NCBI GenBank assembly: GCA_002433065.1
Contig: DJHK01000015.1
Location: 1-64,000 of the forward strand
Reading direction: 5' to 3'
DNA length: 64,000 bases
DNA from: Chloroflexi bacterium UBA6622
GTDB lineage: Bacteria > Chloroflexota > UBA11872
Positions within the stretch are counted from its first letter, which is position 1. Each line of letters begins with the position of its first letter. The notes under the pieces are model-generated. The model was not told where the DNA came from and searched no databases. It saw nothing but the letters and a program-made list of their open reading frames with translations. Positions 37,132 through 47,775 of this stretch are shown here, piece by piece. Both the position numbers and the translations under genes were made by a program.

Positions 37132-38834
37132 TCCACCCGAATAGAGCGCACAGCAAGCCCCAGCGGCCTAGTGTCAGTATCAAGACCGATGTCGGCTGGC
37201 ACTAGCGGATCTTCGACTTCTATGACAAGTTCATGCGTCTCAGGACTTATCACAGGGTCTAGTGGAATAACGATGTCTTCAAAATCCATCCCGTGTACAG
37301 GAACTGTGGCGATATGACGACCGTTTACAGTCACCGATGCCCGTGTGGTTCCTCGTCCATGCAACGGACGACACGCGGATAAAACCAATGCCCCTTGGCC
37401 AACGTCCTGCCTGACGTAGGCAACAGCGCGTGGCGCAGTCCAACGAATGTGTGGAGGCCAGTCTTCAGCCGGAAACCAGCCTTCACCGAGCCATTCATCA
37501 TCCCGAGAACCCATGATCAACTCTTCCGGTGGCAGAGTCCAAAAAGGGCCAGCAGCCTCGGTCATCATGTCGGGTTGTAATATTGGCTCGCCGGCGACCT
37601 GAAGTTCGTCTTCGTGAGCAGCCGTCGACACGCGCCATCTGGCAGGAATAACAGTCACACCACGTAATCCAACAGCTGCTTTACCCACGAAAAAAGTCAT
37701 AGCATTGGGCCAAATGTGAAATGGGCGCATCCTGTCAGCCAATGGCCACACCCCAAGTGAAACCTTATAGCTTCCAGGGCCAAGCGGCAGAGGGCCAAGC
37801 TCACACTCGACTCGAGTTCTACCGGGTTGGAGTTCGGTCGGACCAATTGTTGTCGCTGTCGAAGTTTCGTGAATCAGCAGCCCATCGCTTCGTCGAACAG
37901 CAAAGCCAACAACGACGTCCTCAAAATAACCGCTGGAATCCAACTCGAGCTCAAGCCTGAAAATATTTCCCGGTAGATAAGCGTAGCGTTCAGAACCCGT
38001 GTCCACATCACGAGCAAGCGCCGCTCGAATCTGGACTTCACCGGTACCGAGTTCGGTCAATTCATTGCTTGCAATCTGACTCTCGGCGTGGCCAGAACCG
38101 CGCATATGCGCGAGATAATCTTGAATGACCTCACGTGGATTCCCCTGAGCACGGACCTTGCCACTATCAACCCACACGACACGGTCACAAAATCGTCGAA
38201 CTTGAATGGGATCGTGAGAAACAAACACGATTGTTTTTCCGCGCTGCTTGATCTCGGCGAGAGCGTCATAACACTTCGCGGTAAAGCTCGCATCGCCAAC
38301 AGCAAGAACTTCGTCAATTAAGAGGATGTCTGGATCCAAACTGATAGCAATTGCGAATCCCAATCGCATGAACATTCCCGACGAATAGTGCCGAACAGGT
38401 GTGTCAATAAAGCGCTCAAGTTCAGCAAACTCAACGATCTGCTTATAGCGCCGTCGCATTTCTGCCCGCCCAATCCCAAGAAACGAGCCATTAAGGAAAA
38501 TATTCTCCCGCCCTGTCAGATCGGGATGCATCCCAGCACCTAGCTCAAGAAGGCCAAAAACCTTTCCGTCCAACCTAATTTCCCCTGAGGTCGGAGAAAT
38601 AGTTCCGGCCAACAGCTTGAGGATTGTGGTCTTTCCTGACCCGTTCGGCCCAATGATCCCAACCGTTTCACCCTCTTTCACCGTTAAGTCCACGCCATCG
38701 AGGGCCCAGAACTCTTCGTGCTGAATCTGGCGCCGACCGAGTAGCGCTAACGCCATGCCCTGCCATGTACGAGTCGATTCATGCCGAATCGAAAATCTCT
38801 TACGCACTTCTTCTAGAACTATTACGTTCGACAC
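37128..38834 (-). CDS. wzt: Polysaccharide ABC exporter ATPase (Wzt-like) with long C-terminal extension
   Basis: A 568-aa ABC ATPase powering export of a lipid-linked polysaccharide. The nucleotide-binding domain has Walker A GPNGSGKT at 62-69, the signature YSSGM, and Walker B DILLIDEVLAVGD. After ~250 comes a Wzt-type carbohydrate-binding sandwich (residues ~270-400: IFRLELELDSSGYFEDVVVGF, PLPLGPGSYKVSLGVW), which in known Wzt proteins selects the glycan terminus. A further ~140 residues follow (DEWLGEGWFPAEDW...RPLGLAVRSIRVE) beyond the usual 400-430 aa length. GTG start immediately after the permease stop. Confidence 0.93.
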   Translation of the reverse strand: MSNVIVLEEVRKRFSIRHESTRTWQGMALALLGRRQIQHEEFWALDGVDLTVKEGETVGIIGPNGSGKTTILKLLAGTISPTSGEIRLDGKVFGLLELGAGMHPDLTGRENIFLNGSFLGIGRAEMRRRYKQIVEFAELERFIDTPVRHYSSGMFMRLGFAIAISLDPDILLIDEVLAVGDASFTAKCYDALAEIKQRGKTIVFVSHDPIQVRRFCDRVVWVDSGKVRAQGNPREVIQDYLAHMRGSGHAESQIASNELTELGTGEVQIRAALARDVDTGSERYAYLPGNIFRLELELDSSGYFEDVVVGFAVRRSDGLLIHETSTATTIGPTELQPGRTRVECELGPLPLGPGSYKVSLGVWPLADRMRPFHIWPNAMTFFVGKAAVGLRGVTVIPARWRVSTAAHEDELQVAGEPILQPDMMTEAAGPFWTLPPEELIMGSRDDEWLGEGWFPAEDWPPHIRWTAPRAVAYVRQDVGQGALVLSACRPLHGRGTTRASVTVNGRHIATVPVHGMDFEDIVIPLDPVISPETHELVIEVEDPLVPADIGLDTDTRPLGLAVRSIRVE

Positions 38835-39677
38835 TTAGAGTTCTTCCGCAAATCGATTGGATAAGCGCCGGAAGATTGACCAGCCCAAACCGAGTAAAAC
38901 AACCGCACCGACTACAGTGATCCAAGTATGGCGAATTGGCAGAAAGCCCCACATAAAGGCGTATCGGTAGTCGGTAACCAATGTCGCCATTGGGTTAAGA
39001 ACAAATACCCAGCGATGTACATCTAGGCCTAGAACTGTGTTGTTCGGAACGATTGACATGGCATAAAAGATCGGAGTCAGGAAGAACCACGCCAAAAGAC
39101 CGACTTCTACGATGTGCTCTGTGTCGCGAAAATAAACATTGATCGCAGCAAGAAGCAACCCAAGTCCCAAAACAAACACGAGATGTAACAGCATGATGGC
39201 CGGCAAAAACAACATAGCGCCAGTTATACCTACCCCAAACGGAATAGCAACCAACCAAAAAACACCGTAAGCCAGAAGGAAGTTCACAAAGCTCGCAAGG
39301 ATTGCGCTCAAAGGTAGAAGCTCACGCGGGAAATAGACTTTTTTAATTAACTGTGCATTGGACGTAATACTTCGCATAGCAGAGGTGAGTGCCTGTTGGG
39401 TAAAGAGCCATGGCACTAGCGCAGCTAGCAGGAAAAATGGATATCGCTCAATAGGATCCGTCTTCGCCAGCACCTGAAAAACAAGCGTAAAGACCGCCAT
39501 CATCAGCAGTGGATTAAGCAATGACCAGCCGAATCCAAGCACAGAACCTCGATAGCGAACCTTGAGGTCTCGAACCACCAAGTTTCGTAACAGATCACTG
39601 TAACTACTCAGTTCGCGAACGGACCCCAAAAATCTTCGGGCAGCATCGGCACGCCCTTTAACAGCATTAGCAGCCAT
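38835..39677 (-). CDS. wzm: Polysaccharide ABC exporter permease (Wzm/TagG-like)
   Basis: A 280-aa ABC-2 type permease with six predicted spans, partner of the ATPase encoded next. The N-terminus ELSSYSDLLRNLVVRDLKVRYRGSVLG (in two parts) carries the cytoplasmic KVRYRGS-LG-FGWSLLNPL motif of polysaccharide exporters; PLSAILASFVNFLLAYGVFW and the tail LVTDYRYAFMWG are also typical. The first gene of the 31-kb minus-strand glycan operon, it is divergent from the gene at 39810 with a 132-base shared upstream region. Exports the finished glycan across the cytoplasmic membrane. Confidence 0.95.
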   Translation of the reverse strand: MAANAVKGRADAARRFLGSVRELSSYSDLLRNLVVRDLKVRYRGSVLGFGWSLLNPLLMMAVFTLVFQVLAKTDPIERYPFFLLAALVPWLFTQQALTSAMRSITSNAQLIKKVYFPRELLPLSAILASFVNFLLAYGVFWLVAIPFGVGITGAMLFLPAIMLLHLVFVLGLGLLLAAINVYFRDTEHIVEVGLLAWFFLTPIFYAMSIVPNNTVLGLDVHRWVFVLNPMATLVTDYRYAFMWGFLPIRHTWITVVGAVVLLGLGWSIFRRLSNRFAEEL

Positions 39678-39809
39678 GTATAGCCCAAGCTAGGGACCTA
39701 GAGATATTAGCGCAGCCAATAGGAAATCCGACGTATTGACCTCGCGTGGTACGCTAATCACACTACGGTCCCGATGAGAGTCGGGAGCCCCTTGGAGCTC
39801 CGTTCGCGC
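39678..39809. promoter_or_regulatory. Divergent upstream region of the glycan operon and the MBL-pyrG-purA block
   Basis: A 132-base non-coding stretch between divergent genes, so it must hold promoters for both. On the minus strand a TAATAT-like -10 lies about 35 bases before the permease start, but I find no good -35 at 17 bases. On the plus strand TTGACC near 39737 resembles a -35 but lacks a convincing -10. No operator repeat stands out. Confidence 0.4.
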
Positions 39810-40421
39810 ATGGAAATCACGTGGGTCGGAGGCAGTTGCTTTCGAATCCGCGGTCGGGAAGGCTCGATAGTCACCGATCCTCACACGTCTAAAGAAACCA
39901 AGAAGTCGGCTTTCCCAAAAGCGGACCTAGTTGTGGTGACTGATCATACGATGGCCGAAAATGCCGAAAATTGTGTGCGTCCCAATCACCGTGAATCTCC
40001 ACCGTTCGTCGCCTTTGGACCCGGCGAATACGATGTGCGCGGCCTGTATCTTCACGGTGTTTCCAACCAAGACGCTTCTACCGATGCCTCCACGATATTC
40101 GCGATGGACATCGACAGAATGACCCTAGCCTTCTTCTCACGACCGTCGTTAACCTTTGAAAACGAGCTTCTTGATGAATTAGGCACAATTCAGATATTAA
40201 TCGTCAACGCTGACACAGGGATCGAGCAATTGACGCCTCTTATCAGCAGAATAGAACCAAACATCGTGCTTCCCTTTGGCAACAGCACCACTCAAACATG
40301 GATGGAAGTTGCCCAACAACTAACTGAAGACCATCTGACGTCCGAAGCCTCCCTTAACGTCACTGCATCAACACTCCCTGAACCAATAACTACATGCGTT
40401 TTGACGGAACGTGCCGCATGA
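39810..40421 (+). CDS. Degenerate metallo-beta-lactamase-fold protein (COG2220-like)
   Basis: About 203 aa. The order of strands matches small MBL-fold hydrolases of the UPF0173/COG2220 type: EITWVGGSCFRIRG at the start, a middle FGPGEYDVRGLYLHGV block that is characteristic, and IEPNIVLPFGN at the end. The metal ligands are missing at each site: HxHxDH reads VTDHTMAEN, the later HLGD-type motif reads FFSRPS, and the terminal His motif is replaced by PFGN. It is therefore unlikely to be a zinc hydrolase and may be structural or regulatory. Start ATG at 39810 fits the family N-terminus; an upstream ATG at 39774 adds 12 residues without similarity. It sits 30 bases before pyrG. Confidence 0.75.
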   Translation: MEITWVGGSCFRIRGREGSIVTDPHTSKETKKSAFPKADLVVVTDHTMAENAENCVRPNHRESPPFVAFGPGEYDVRGLYLHGVSNQDASTDASTIFAMDIDRMTLAFFSRPSLTFENELLDELGTIQILIVNADTGIEQLTPLISRIEPNIVLPFGNSTTQTWMEVAQQLTEDHLTSEASLNVTASTLPEPITTCVLTERAA

Positions 40422-40451
40422 CCTCAAATCCATATCAATGAGTGGCACTCA

Positions 40452-43476
<3,025 letters not shown>

Positions 43477-43657
43477 CTTGCAATCCTCAGGTCACGAACT
43501 ACAGCGCATTGACCAGAACATCTACGACACACTGTGAATACCCTCCGCTACCTTATTTTCTTAGCCAAAACCAAAAAGCTATCGCGCCAGTAACCAACAG
43601 AACATAAAGCGTCCGGTACTCTACATCGGAGAAATCGCAACGACCGGAACAAACAAT
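43477..43657. other. Non-coding gap of 181 bases after purA
   Basis: No convincing gene, hairpin or repeat. A minus-strand frame encodes a hydrophobic stretch ending WFWLRK, but has no usable start codon. The sequence CATCGGAGAAATCGC just before the next gene offers GGAG as a distant ribosome binding site. Confidence 0.4.
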
Positions 43658-44128
43658 ATGACGCCTGTTTCATTAGGAACTCAAGCGCCAGATTTTGAAC
43701 TTAAGTCAACCAATGGCGAAACGTTCATCCTGAGCTCAGAACGCGGAAAATCCAACCTGGTCATTTTTTTTCTTAATGCGACCATAGGAGGTACAGATAC
43801 CCAGGTCGCTGAATCGTTTCGAGACGCTTCGGAGCTGTTTCGTGGGGCACGAACCACAATCGTAGGAATATGCTCTGCACCACTCAACGAGCTACAAGCA
43901 TTAAAAGAAAAGCTATCCCTTCCGTACGAACTCCTGAGCGACAACGAAACTATTGGCCTCATGTACGGAGCGCATATACGACAAGGATTTGGCCCTTTTT
44001 CGCGTCAAAAGTTTTCTCGAAGCACTTTTCTCCTTGATCGAACAGGAGTAATTCGAAGAATCTTCCGGGATGTGGACATGAAAGATCACATTAATGAAGT
44101 ACTGGCATCACTAGATACTGACCTGTAA
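43658..44128 (+). CDS. Peroxiredoxin-like (AhpC/TSA fold) protein lacking the peroxidatic Cys
   Basis: A 156-aa thioredoxin-fold protein of the Bcp/AhpC-TSA type. APDFELKSTNGETFILSS is the standard N-terminal strand pair, LVIFFLN the central strand, and STFLLDRTGVIRRIF the typical late block. The catalytic TPxC motif reads TIGGT (42-46), so Gly45 stands where the peroxidatic Cys should be. The only nearby Cys is Cys72 in VGICSAP, at a position not used for peroxide attack in the family. It may have lost peroxidase function or use Cys72 in some redox role. It lies alone between purA and the pyr promoter. Confidence 0.85.
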   Translation: MTPVSLGTQAPDFELKSTNGETFILSSERGKSNLVIFFLNATIGGTDTQVAESFRDASELFRGARTTIVGICSAPLNELQALKEKLSLPYELLSDNETIGLMYGAHIRQGFGPFSRQKFSRSTFLLDRTGVIRRIFRDVDMKDHINEVLASLDTDL

Positions 44129-44172
44129 ATATCGTTAGACCCACCGGTTTCTCACATATCCCAATAACCTTA

Positions 44173-44178
44173 TATAAT
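44173..44178 (+). promoter_or_regulatory. -10 box of the pyr operon promoter
   Basis: A perfect TATAAT just downstream of the peroxiredoxin-like gene. The -35 region at 17 bases is poor (TCTCAC); a TTTCTC lies at 19 bases. Transcription would begin around 44185, at the first base of the PyrR-type leader hairpin. Confidence 0.6.
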
Positions 44179-44184
44179 CACCCG

Positions 44185-44279
44185 GCCTTTAATCCGACCC
44201 GGCGAGGCGGAAAGGCATAGCGCTGAGATAAATTCATCCCCTCTCGGCGGACTAAGGGCCTTCGGGCCTTTTTTTTTTG
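44185..44279 (+). promoter_or_regulatory. PyrR-binding transcription attenuator leader
   Basis: The leader begins with a hairpin made of a lower stem GCCTT/AAGGC (about 44185-44189 and 44212-44216), an internal loop with unpaired A residues on the 5' side, an upper stem TCCG/CGGA, and a CC/GG-closed hexaloop CGGCGA. That fits the CNGNGA loop and asymmetric internal loop of known PyrR RNA-binding sites (consensus UCCNGNGAGGYU). An intrinsic terminator follows before pyrR. By the Bacillus model, UMP-bound PyrR stabilises this anti-antiterminator hairpin and so favours termination, lowering pyr operon expression when pyrimidines are plentiful. The antiterminator fold has not been computed. Confidence 0.8.
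44254..44279 (+). terminator. Intrinsic terminator of the pyr attenuator
   Basis: AGGGCC and GGGCCT pair around a stable TTCG tetraloop closed by C-G, followed directly by about ten T residues. The strong stem and U-run just ahead of pyrR are those of a regulated attenuator. Confidence 0.85.
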
Positions 44280-44303
44280 CCCTAGAGATTCGTGGGAGGC
44301 TGT

Positions 44304-44861
44304 GTGAAGTCGAACACCGACGGCGAACGGTTGGTGATGTCGGCTGACGATTTACGTCGTGCCCTTACACGTATTGCTCACGAAATTGTCGAGAGAAACC
44401 GTGGCCCTTCAAATCTAGTCTTTGTAGGCGTTCCTCGACCCGGTCCAGTTCTTGCAAAACGACTGGCTCAAGTCGTTGCCGAATTCGAGGAAGATCCAAT
44501 TCCAACTGGATCAATAGACATTTCTCTCCACCGGGATGATCTCAAGCAACGGAGCACTACCCCGGCAATTTACCCTACCGAAATTCCAGAGGACGTTACT
44601 GGTCGCGACGTAGTACTCGTTGATGACGTCCTCTACACCGGAAGATCGGCACGGGCAGCCCTAGACGCGCTCACAGACTTTGGCCGACCAAAATCAATCC
44701 AACTTGCCGTTGTGGTTGATCGTGGCCACCGCGAGCTACCAATTAGAGCCGATTATGTCGGCAAGAACGTCCCCACAGCATCAGCAGAGAGCGTTCACGT
44801 GCACCTTGTTGAATTGGACGGTGAAGACTGTGTCCGAGTCATCAACGACGGCGAGAAATAG
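44304..44861 (+). CDS. pyrR: PyrR bifunctional regulator / uracil phosphoribosyltransferase
   Basis: About 185 aa. PyrR binds the pyr leader RNA in response to UMP and also has uracil phosphoribosyltransferase activity. The PRPP-binding motif reads VVLVDDVLYTGRSARAALDA; RRALTRIAHEIVERNRG and LVFVGVPRPGPVLAKRLA are the usual N-terminal blocks; LAVVVDRGHRELPIRADYVG with the final GKNVPT stretch is diagnostic in two parts. The preferred start is GTG at 44304, with GGGAGG four bases upstream; GTG 44292 and ATG 44337 are alternatives. First gene of the operon, eight bases before pyrB. Confidence 0.95.
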   Translation: MKSNTDGERLVMSADDLRRALTRIAHEIVERNRGPSNLVFVGVPRPGPVLAKRLAQVVAEFEEDPIPTGSIDISLHRDDLKQRSTTPAIYPTEIPEDVTGRDVVLVDDVLYTGRSARAALDALTDFGRPKSIQLAVVVDRGHRELPIRADYVGKNVPTASAESVHVHLVELDGEDCVRVINDGEK

Positions 44862-44868
44862 GACAGCC

Positions 44869-45813
44869 ATGCCGCTGCACCGTAGACATCTAATCGATAT
44901 AGCCGATTTTTCTCGGGATGAGTTTGATTCCGTATTGGAAACAGCCGTATCTATGCGACAAGTGCTGGAACGTCCAATCAGTCGCGTTCCAACCCTACGT
45001 GGAAAATCTATAGTTAACGTGTTCTTCGAAGCCAGCACACGGACCCGTGTATCCTTTGAACTCGCCGGAAAATCGCTTAGTGCGGATGTCGTAAACGTCG
45101 CCTCTTCCGGAAGCAGCATTGAAAAAGGCGAATCGCTCATTGACACATTTCATACGATTCAGGCGCTTGGAGCCGATCTTGTCGTACTGCGGCACCCAAA
45201 AGCCGGTGCGCCTGATCTAGCCGCCCGGAACCTTTCGTGTAGTGTCGTAAATGCTGGTGATGGCCTAAGGGGACATCCCAGCCAAGCACTGCTTGACCTA
45301 TTCACGGTTCAACAACATACAGGAGACATCGAGGGCTTAAAAATCGTGATTGTGGGCGATGTGCTCCATAGCCGAGTGGCGCGTTCCGGCATATGGGCAT
45401 TTGCACGAATGGGTGCTCATGTATACCTAAGTGGTCCGCCTACGCTCCTTCCACCGCACTTCAATAAGCTCGTTAATGGCGACGACGGCATAGTCCGAAT
45501 AGAGCACGACCTCGACCGAGCCATTGACGGTGCTGACGTCGTCATGGCCTTACGGATCCAAAAAGAACGTATGCACTTAGGCATGCTGCCTGATCTTCGT
45601 GAATATGCCCGCCGGTGGGGAATTACATCAACGCGCCTTTCACGTGCTGATCGACGAGCACTGTTAATGCATCCAGGTCCTATGAACCAAGGAATTGAAA
45701 TATCTCCTGATGTGGCGTACGGAGAACACTCAGTTATAACTGAACAAGTAACAAACGGCGTGGCGGTGCGCATGGCGATTCTCTACCTATTACTTGCCGG
45801 GACTCCCGCATGA
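44869..45813 (+). CDS. pyrB: Aspartate carbamoyltransferase catalytic subunit
   Basis: About 314 aa. It condenses carbamoyl phosphate and aspartate to carbamoyl aspartate. FFEASTRTRVSFELAGK carries the STRT carbamoyl-phosphate site; GSSIEKGESLIDT provides the mobile-loop Ser and Lys from the neighbouring subunit; GDGLRGHPSQALLDLFT and HPGPMNQGIEI are typical. No pyrI regulatory subunit is present, consistent with control at the PyrR level. Start at ATG 44869; the longer open frame into pyrR is not used. Confidence 0.98.
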   Translation: MPLHRRHLIDIADFSRDEFDSVLETAVSMRQVLERPISRVPTLRGKSIVNVFFEASTRTRVSFELAGKSLSADVVNVASSGSSIEKGESLIDTFHTIQALGADLVVLRHPKAGAPDLAARNLSCSVVNAGDGLRGHPSQALLDLFTVQQHTGDIEGLKIVIVGDVLHSRVARSGIWAFARMGAHVYLSGPPTLLPPHFNKLVNGDDGIVRIEHDLDRAIDGADVVMALRIQKERMHLGMLPDLREYARRWGITSTRLSRADRRALLMHPGPMNQGIEISPDVAYGEHSVITEQVTNGVAVRMAILYLLLAGTPA

Positions 45814-46430
45814 CCGGATATACGGCTCTCCCTTTACGATTGATCTTGCCGGGCCTATACCAATGGACCGTAGCTTGGCCTCGTTACCCGTTGGAGTCCT
45901 ATCTGATCGAAACCGATGATGGCTGTATAGCAATTGATCCCCAAGACGCACATCCAAACATGTTCGAAAACAGTCGCAGTAATGTCCGACATGTCATCCT
46001 CACGAACCATTACCACGAACGAGCAGCAGCGATATGGAAACATCGATATGGAGCCACTGTATGGGTGCCAAAAGCTGATATGGACGACCTTGAAACCATT
46101 ACTGCCGACGAGGCTTACTCCAAAAGCTCCATATTGCCTGGTGGGATACAGGCGGTTCATCTTGGTGGAATCACCGAGGGTGAACATGCATTGCTGTGGC
46201 CAGAAAACCGCGGAGTACTTTTTGTAGGCGACGCTCTAGGCACTACAAGCTACTGGACCCACGGCGAAGGTGAACTCGGTGCCCATCCGAAATTTCGCCC
46301 GCCCACTCGGCTCGCAAAATTACTGCAGCTTGATTTCACCAGTCTGGTGGTAGGACATGGTGAACCCATCCTAGATCAAGCAAAAAACGCTCTGGCTAAG
46401 TACCTGGAATTGATGGCCCATGGCGCCTAG
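45810..46430 (+). CDS. MBL-fold protein embedded in the pyr operon, metal site altered
   Basis: A 206-aa metallo-beta-lactamase-fold protein, starting at an ATGA overlap with pyrB and overlapping pyrC by 11 bases, so it is a fully integrated operon member. Strand order is typical: YLIETDDGCIAIDP, VILTNHYHERAAAI, LFVGDALG, VVGHGEPIL. The HxHxDH motif is replaced by NHYHERA, lacking the Asp and third His, although the later Asp (GDAL) and His (GHGE) persist. A variant of this kind occurs in a branch of MBL proteins of unknown function. Its conserved placement next to pyrB and pyrC suggests a link to pyrimidine metabolism, but no reaction can be named. Confidence 0.85.
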   Translation: MTGYTALPLRLILPGLYQWTVAWPRYPLESYLIETDDGCIAIDPQDAHPNMFENSRSNVRHVILTNHYHERAAAIWKHRYGATVWVPKADMDDLETITADEAYSKSSILPGGIQAVHLGGITEGEHALLWPENRGVLFVGDALGTTSYWTHGEGELGAHPKFRPPTRLAKLLQLDFTSLVVGHGEPILDQAKNALAKYLELMAHGA

Positions 46431-47775
46431 ACAACCCCTCGTCATTAGAGGAGGACATCTCATCGACCCTTCTCAAAAACTAGACCGTATTGGCGACCTA
46501 ATGATCGAGGACGGGAAAATTTCAGCAATAGATCCCCCCGCAGGTCAACTTCCACTCGGGGAACCGACCGTTCTGGACGCCTCTGGACTTGTCGTTACCC
46601 CGGGGTTCGTTGACATCCATGCACACCTCAGAGTTCCGGGGTTCGAATATAAAGAAACCCTTGCTTCAGGAACTCGAGCAGCTGCGGCCGGAGGATTCAC
46701 CACTGTTTGTGCCATGCCTAACACTAACCCTGTTATCGATTCGCGCAGCGTCCTTGAAGCAGTTCTAGAACAGGCAACAGAACAAGCCGTCGTTAATGTC
46801 TACGTTCACGGAGCAATAAGCATTGGACAAGAAGGTGTGCAACTCGCTGAACTAGGTGACTTAAGTGACGCTGGTGCAATCGGGTTTACTGATGACGGCA
46901 TACCGCTTGCAAACTCCAAGCTCATGCGCCACGCGCTGGAGTACGCAACCCAGCTTGGCCGCCCGGTAAGCAACCACGCTGAAGATCCGGCCCTTATTGC
47001 GGGTGCAGCCATGCACGAAGGAATAATTTCCTCCCGACTAGGTCTTCCCGCTGCACCCCGACAAGCTGAAGAAATCATGCTGTCCCGAGACTTGTTACTT
47101 GCCGAGCTGACAGCAGGCCGCTATCACTGTATCCATGTGAGCTCAGGCGGGTCAGTCGATCTTATAAAACGCGCAAAAGACCGAGGCGTAAATGTTACTG
47201 CCGAGGTAACACCCCACCACCTTACGCTTACCGACGCGTTGATTGCCGGAAGAACCGAGCCAGTAAGTGCCACTTTGCCGCCCTACGACACAAACACCAA
47301 AGTTGCGCCTCCATTACGAGAGCAAGCGGACTGTGAAGCTTTAATCAAAGCGTTAGCAGACGGCACGATTGACTGTATTGCAACCGACCACGCTCCTCAC
47401 GCCTTACACGATAAAGATGTGGAATTCGCAGATGCTGCCGTCGGATTTACAGCACTCGAAACAGCCCTAGCGTCTGTCCTGAGCTTAGTTCACACGAACC
47501 AGCTTAAGCTCGCGACAGCAATTGAACTTCTGACCGTAGGGCCGGCGCAATGCTACGGATTGCCAGCAGGCACACTAAAACTAGGAAGCCCGGCTGATGT
47601 CACAATCTTCGACCCTGACGAAGAATTCATCGTCGACCCAACAAGCTTTCACTCACGTGGAAAGAACACACCGCTTGCCGGACTCCCCATGCACGGTGTC
47701 GTGCATCACACGTTTGTAAACGGTGCCCATGTCTATGATCGCTCATCTCCTGAATCTGGAACTCTGAGTGCCTGA
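46420..47775 (+). CDS. pyrC: Dihydroorotase (class I, PyrC type)
   Basis: A 451-aa amidohydrolase closing carbamoyl aspartate to dihydroorotate. GFVDIHAHLRVPGFEYKE holds the HxH metal pair at ~67-69; the metal-bridging Lys/Asp region includes TDDGIPLANS and NHAEDP; ECGxTPHH-like TAEVTPHHLTLTD gives another His; and CIATDHAPHALHDK carries the catalytic Asp. TNPVID near residue 105 is the usual substrate-side motif. Starts inside the last codons of the MBL-like gene and overlaps carA by eight bases. Confidence 0.97.
   Translation: MAPRQPLVIRGGHLIDPSQKLDRIGDLMIEDGKISAIDPPAGQLPLGEPTVLDASGLVVTPGFVDIHAHLRVPGFEYKETLASGTRAAAAGGFTTVCAMPNTNPVIDSRSVLEAVLEQATEQAVVNVYVHGAISIGQEGVQLAELGDLSDAGAIGFTDDGIPLANSKLMRHALEYATQLGRPVSNHAEDPALIAGAAMHEGIISSRLGLPAAPRQAEEIMLSRDLLLAELTAGRYHCIHVSSGGSVDLIKRAKDRGVNVTAEVTPHHLTLTDALIAGRTEPVSATLPPYDTNTKVAPPLREQADCEALIKALADGTIDCIATDHAPHALHDKDVEFADAAVGFTALETALASVLSLVHTNQLKLATAIELLTVGPAQCYGLPAGTLKLGSPADVTIFDPDEEFIVDPTSFHSRGKNTPLAGLPMHGVVHHTFVNGAHVYDRSSPESGTLSA

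Noticed and set aside
43540..43657. Minus-strand frame encoding a short hydrophobic peptide ending WFWLRK in the gap after purA
   Set aside because: It has no ATG, GTG or TTG at a usable place and is very short; treated as chance.
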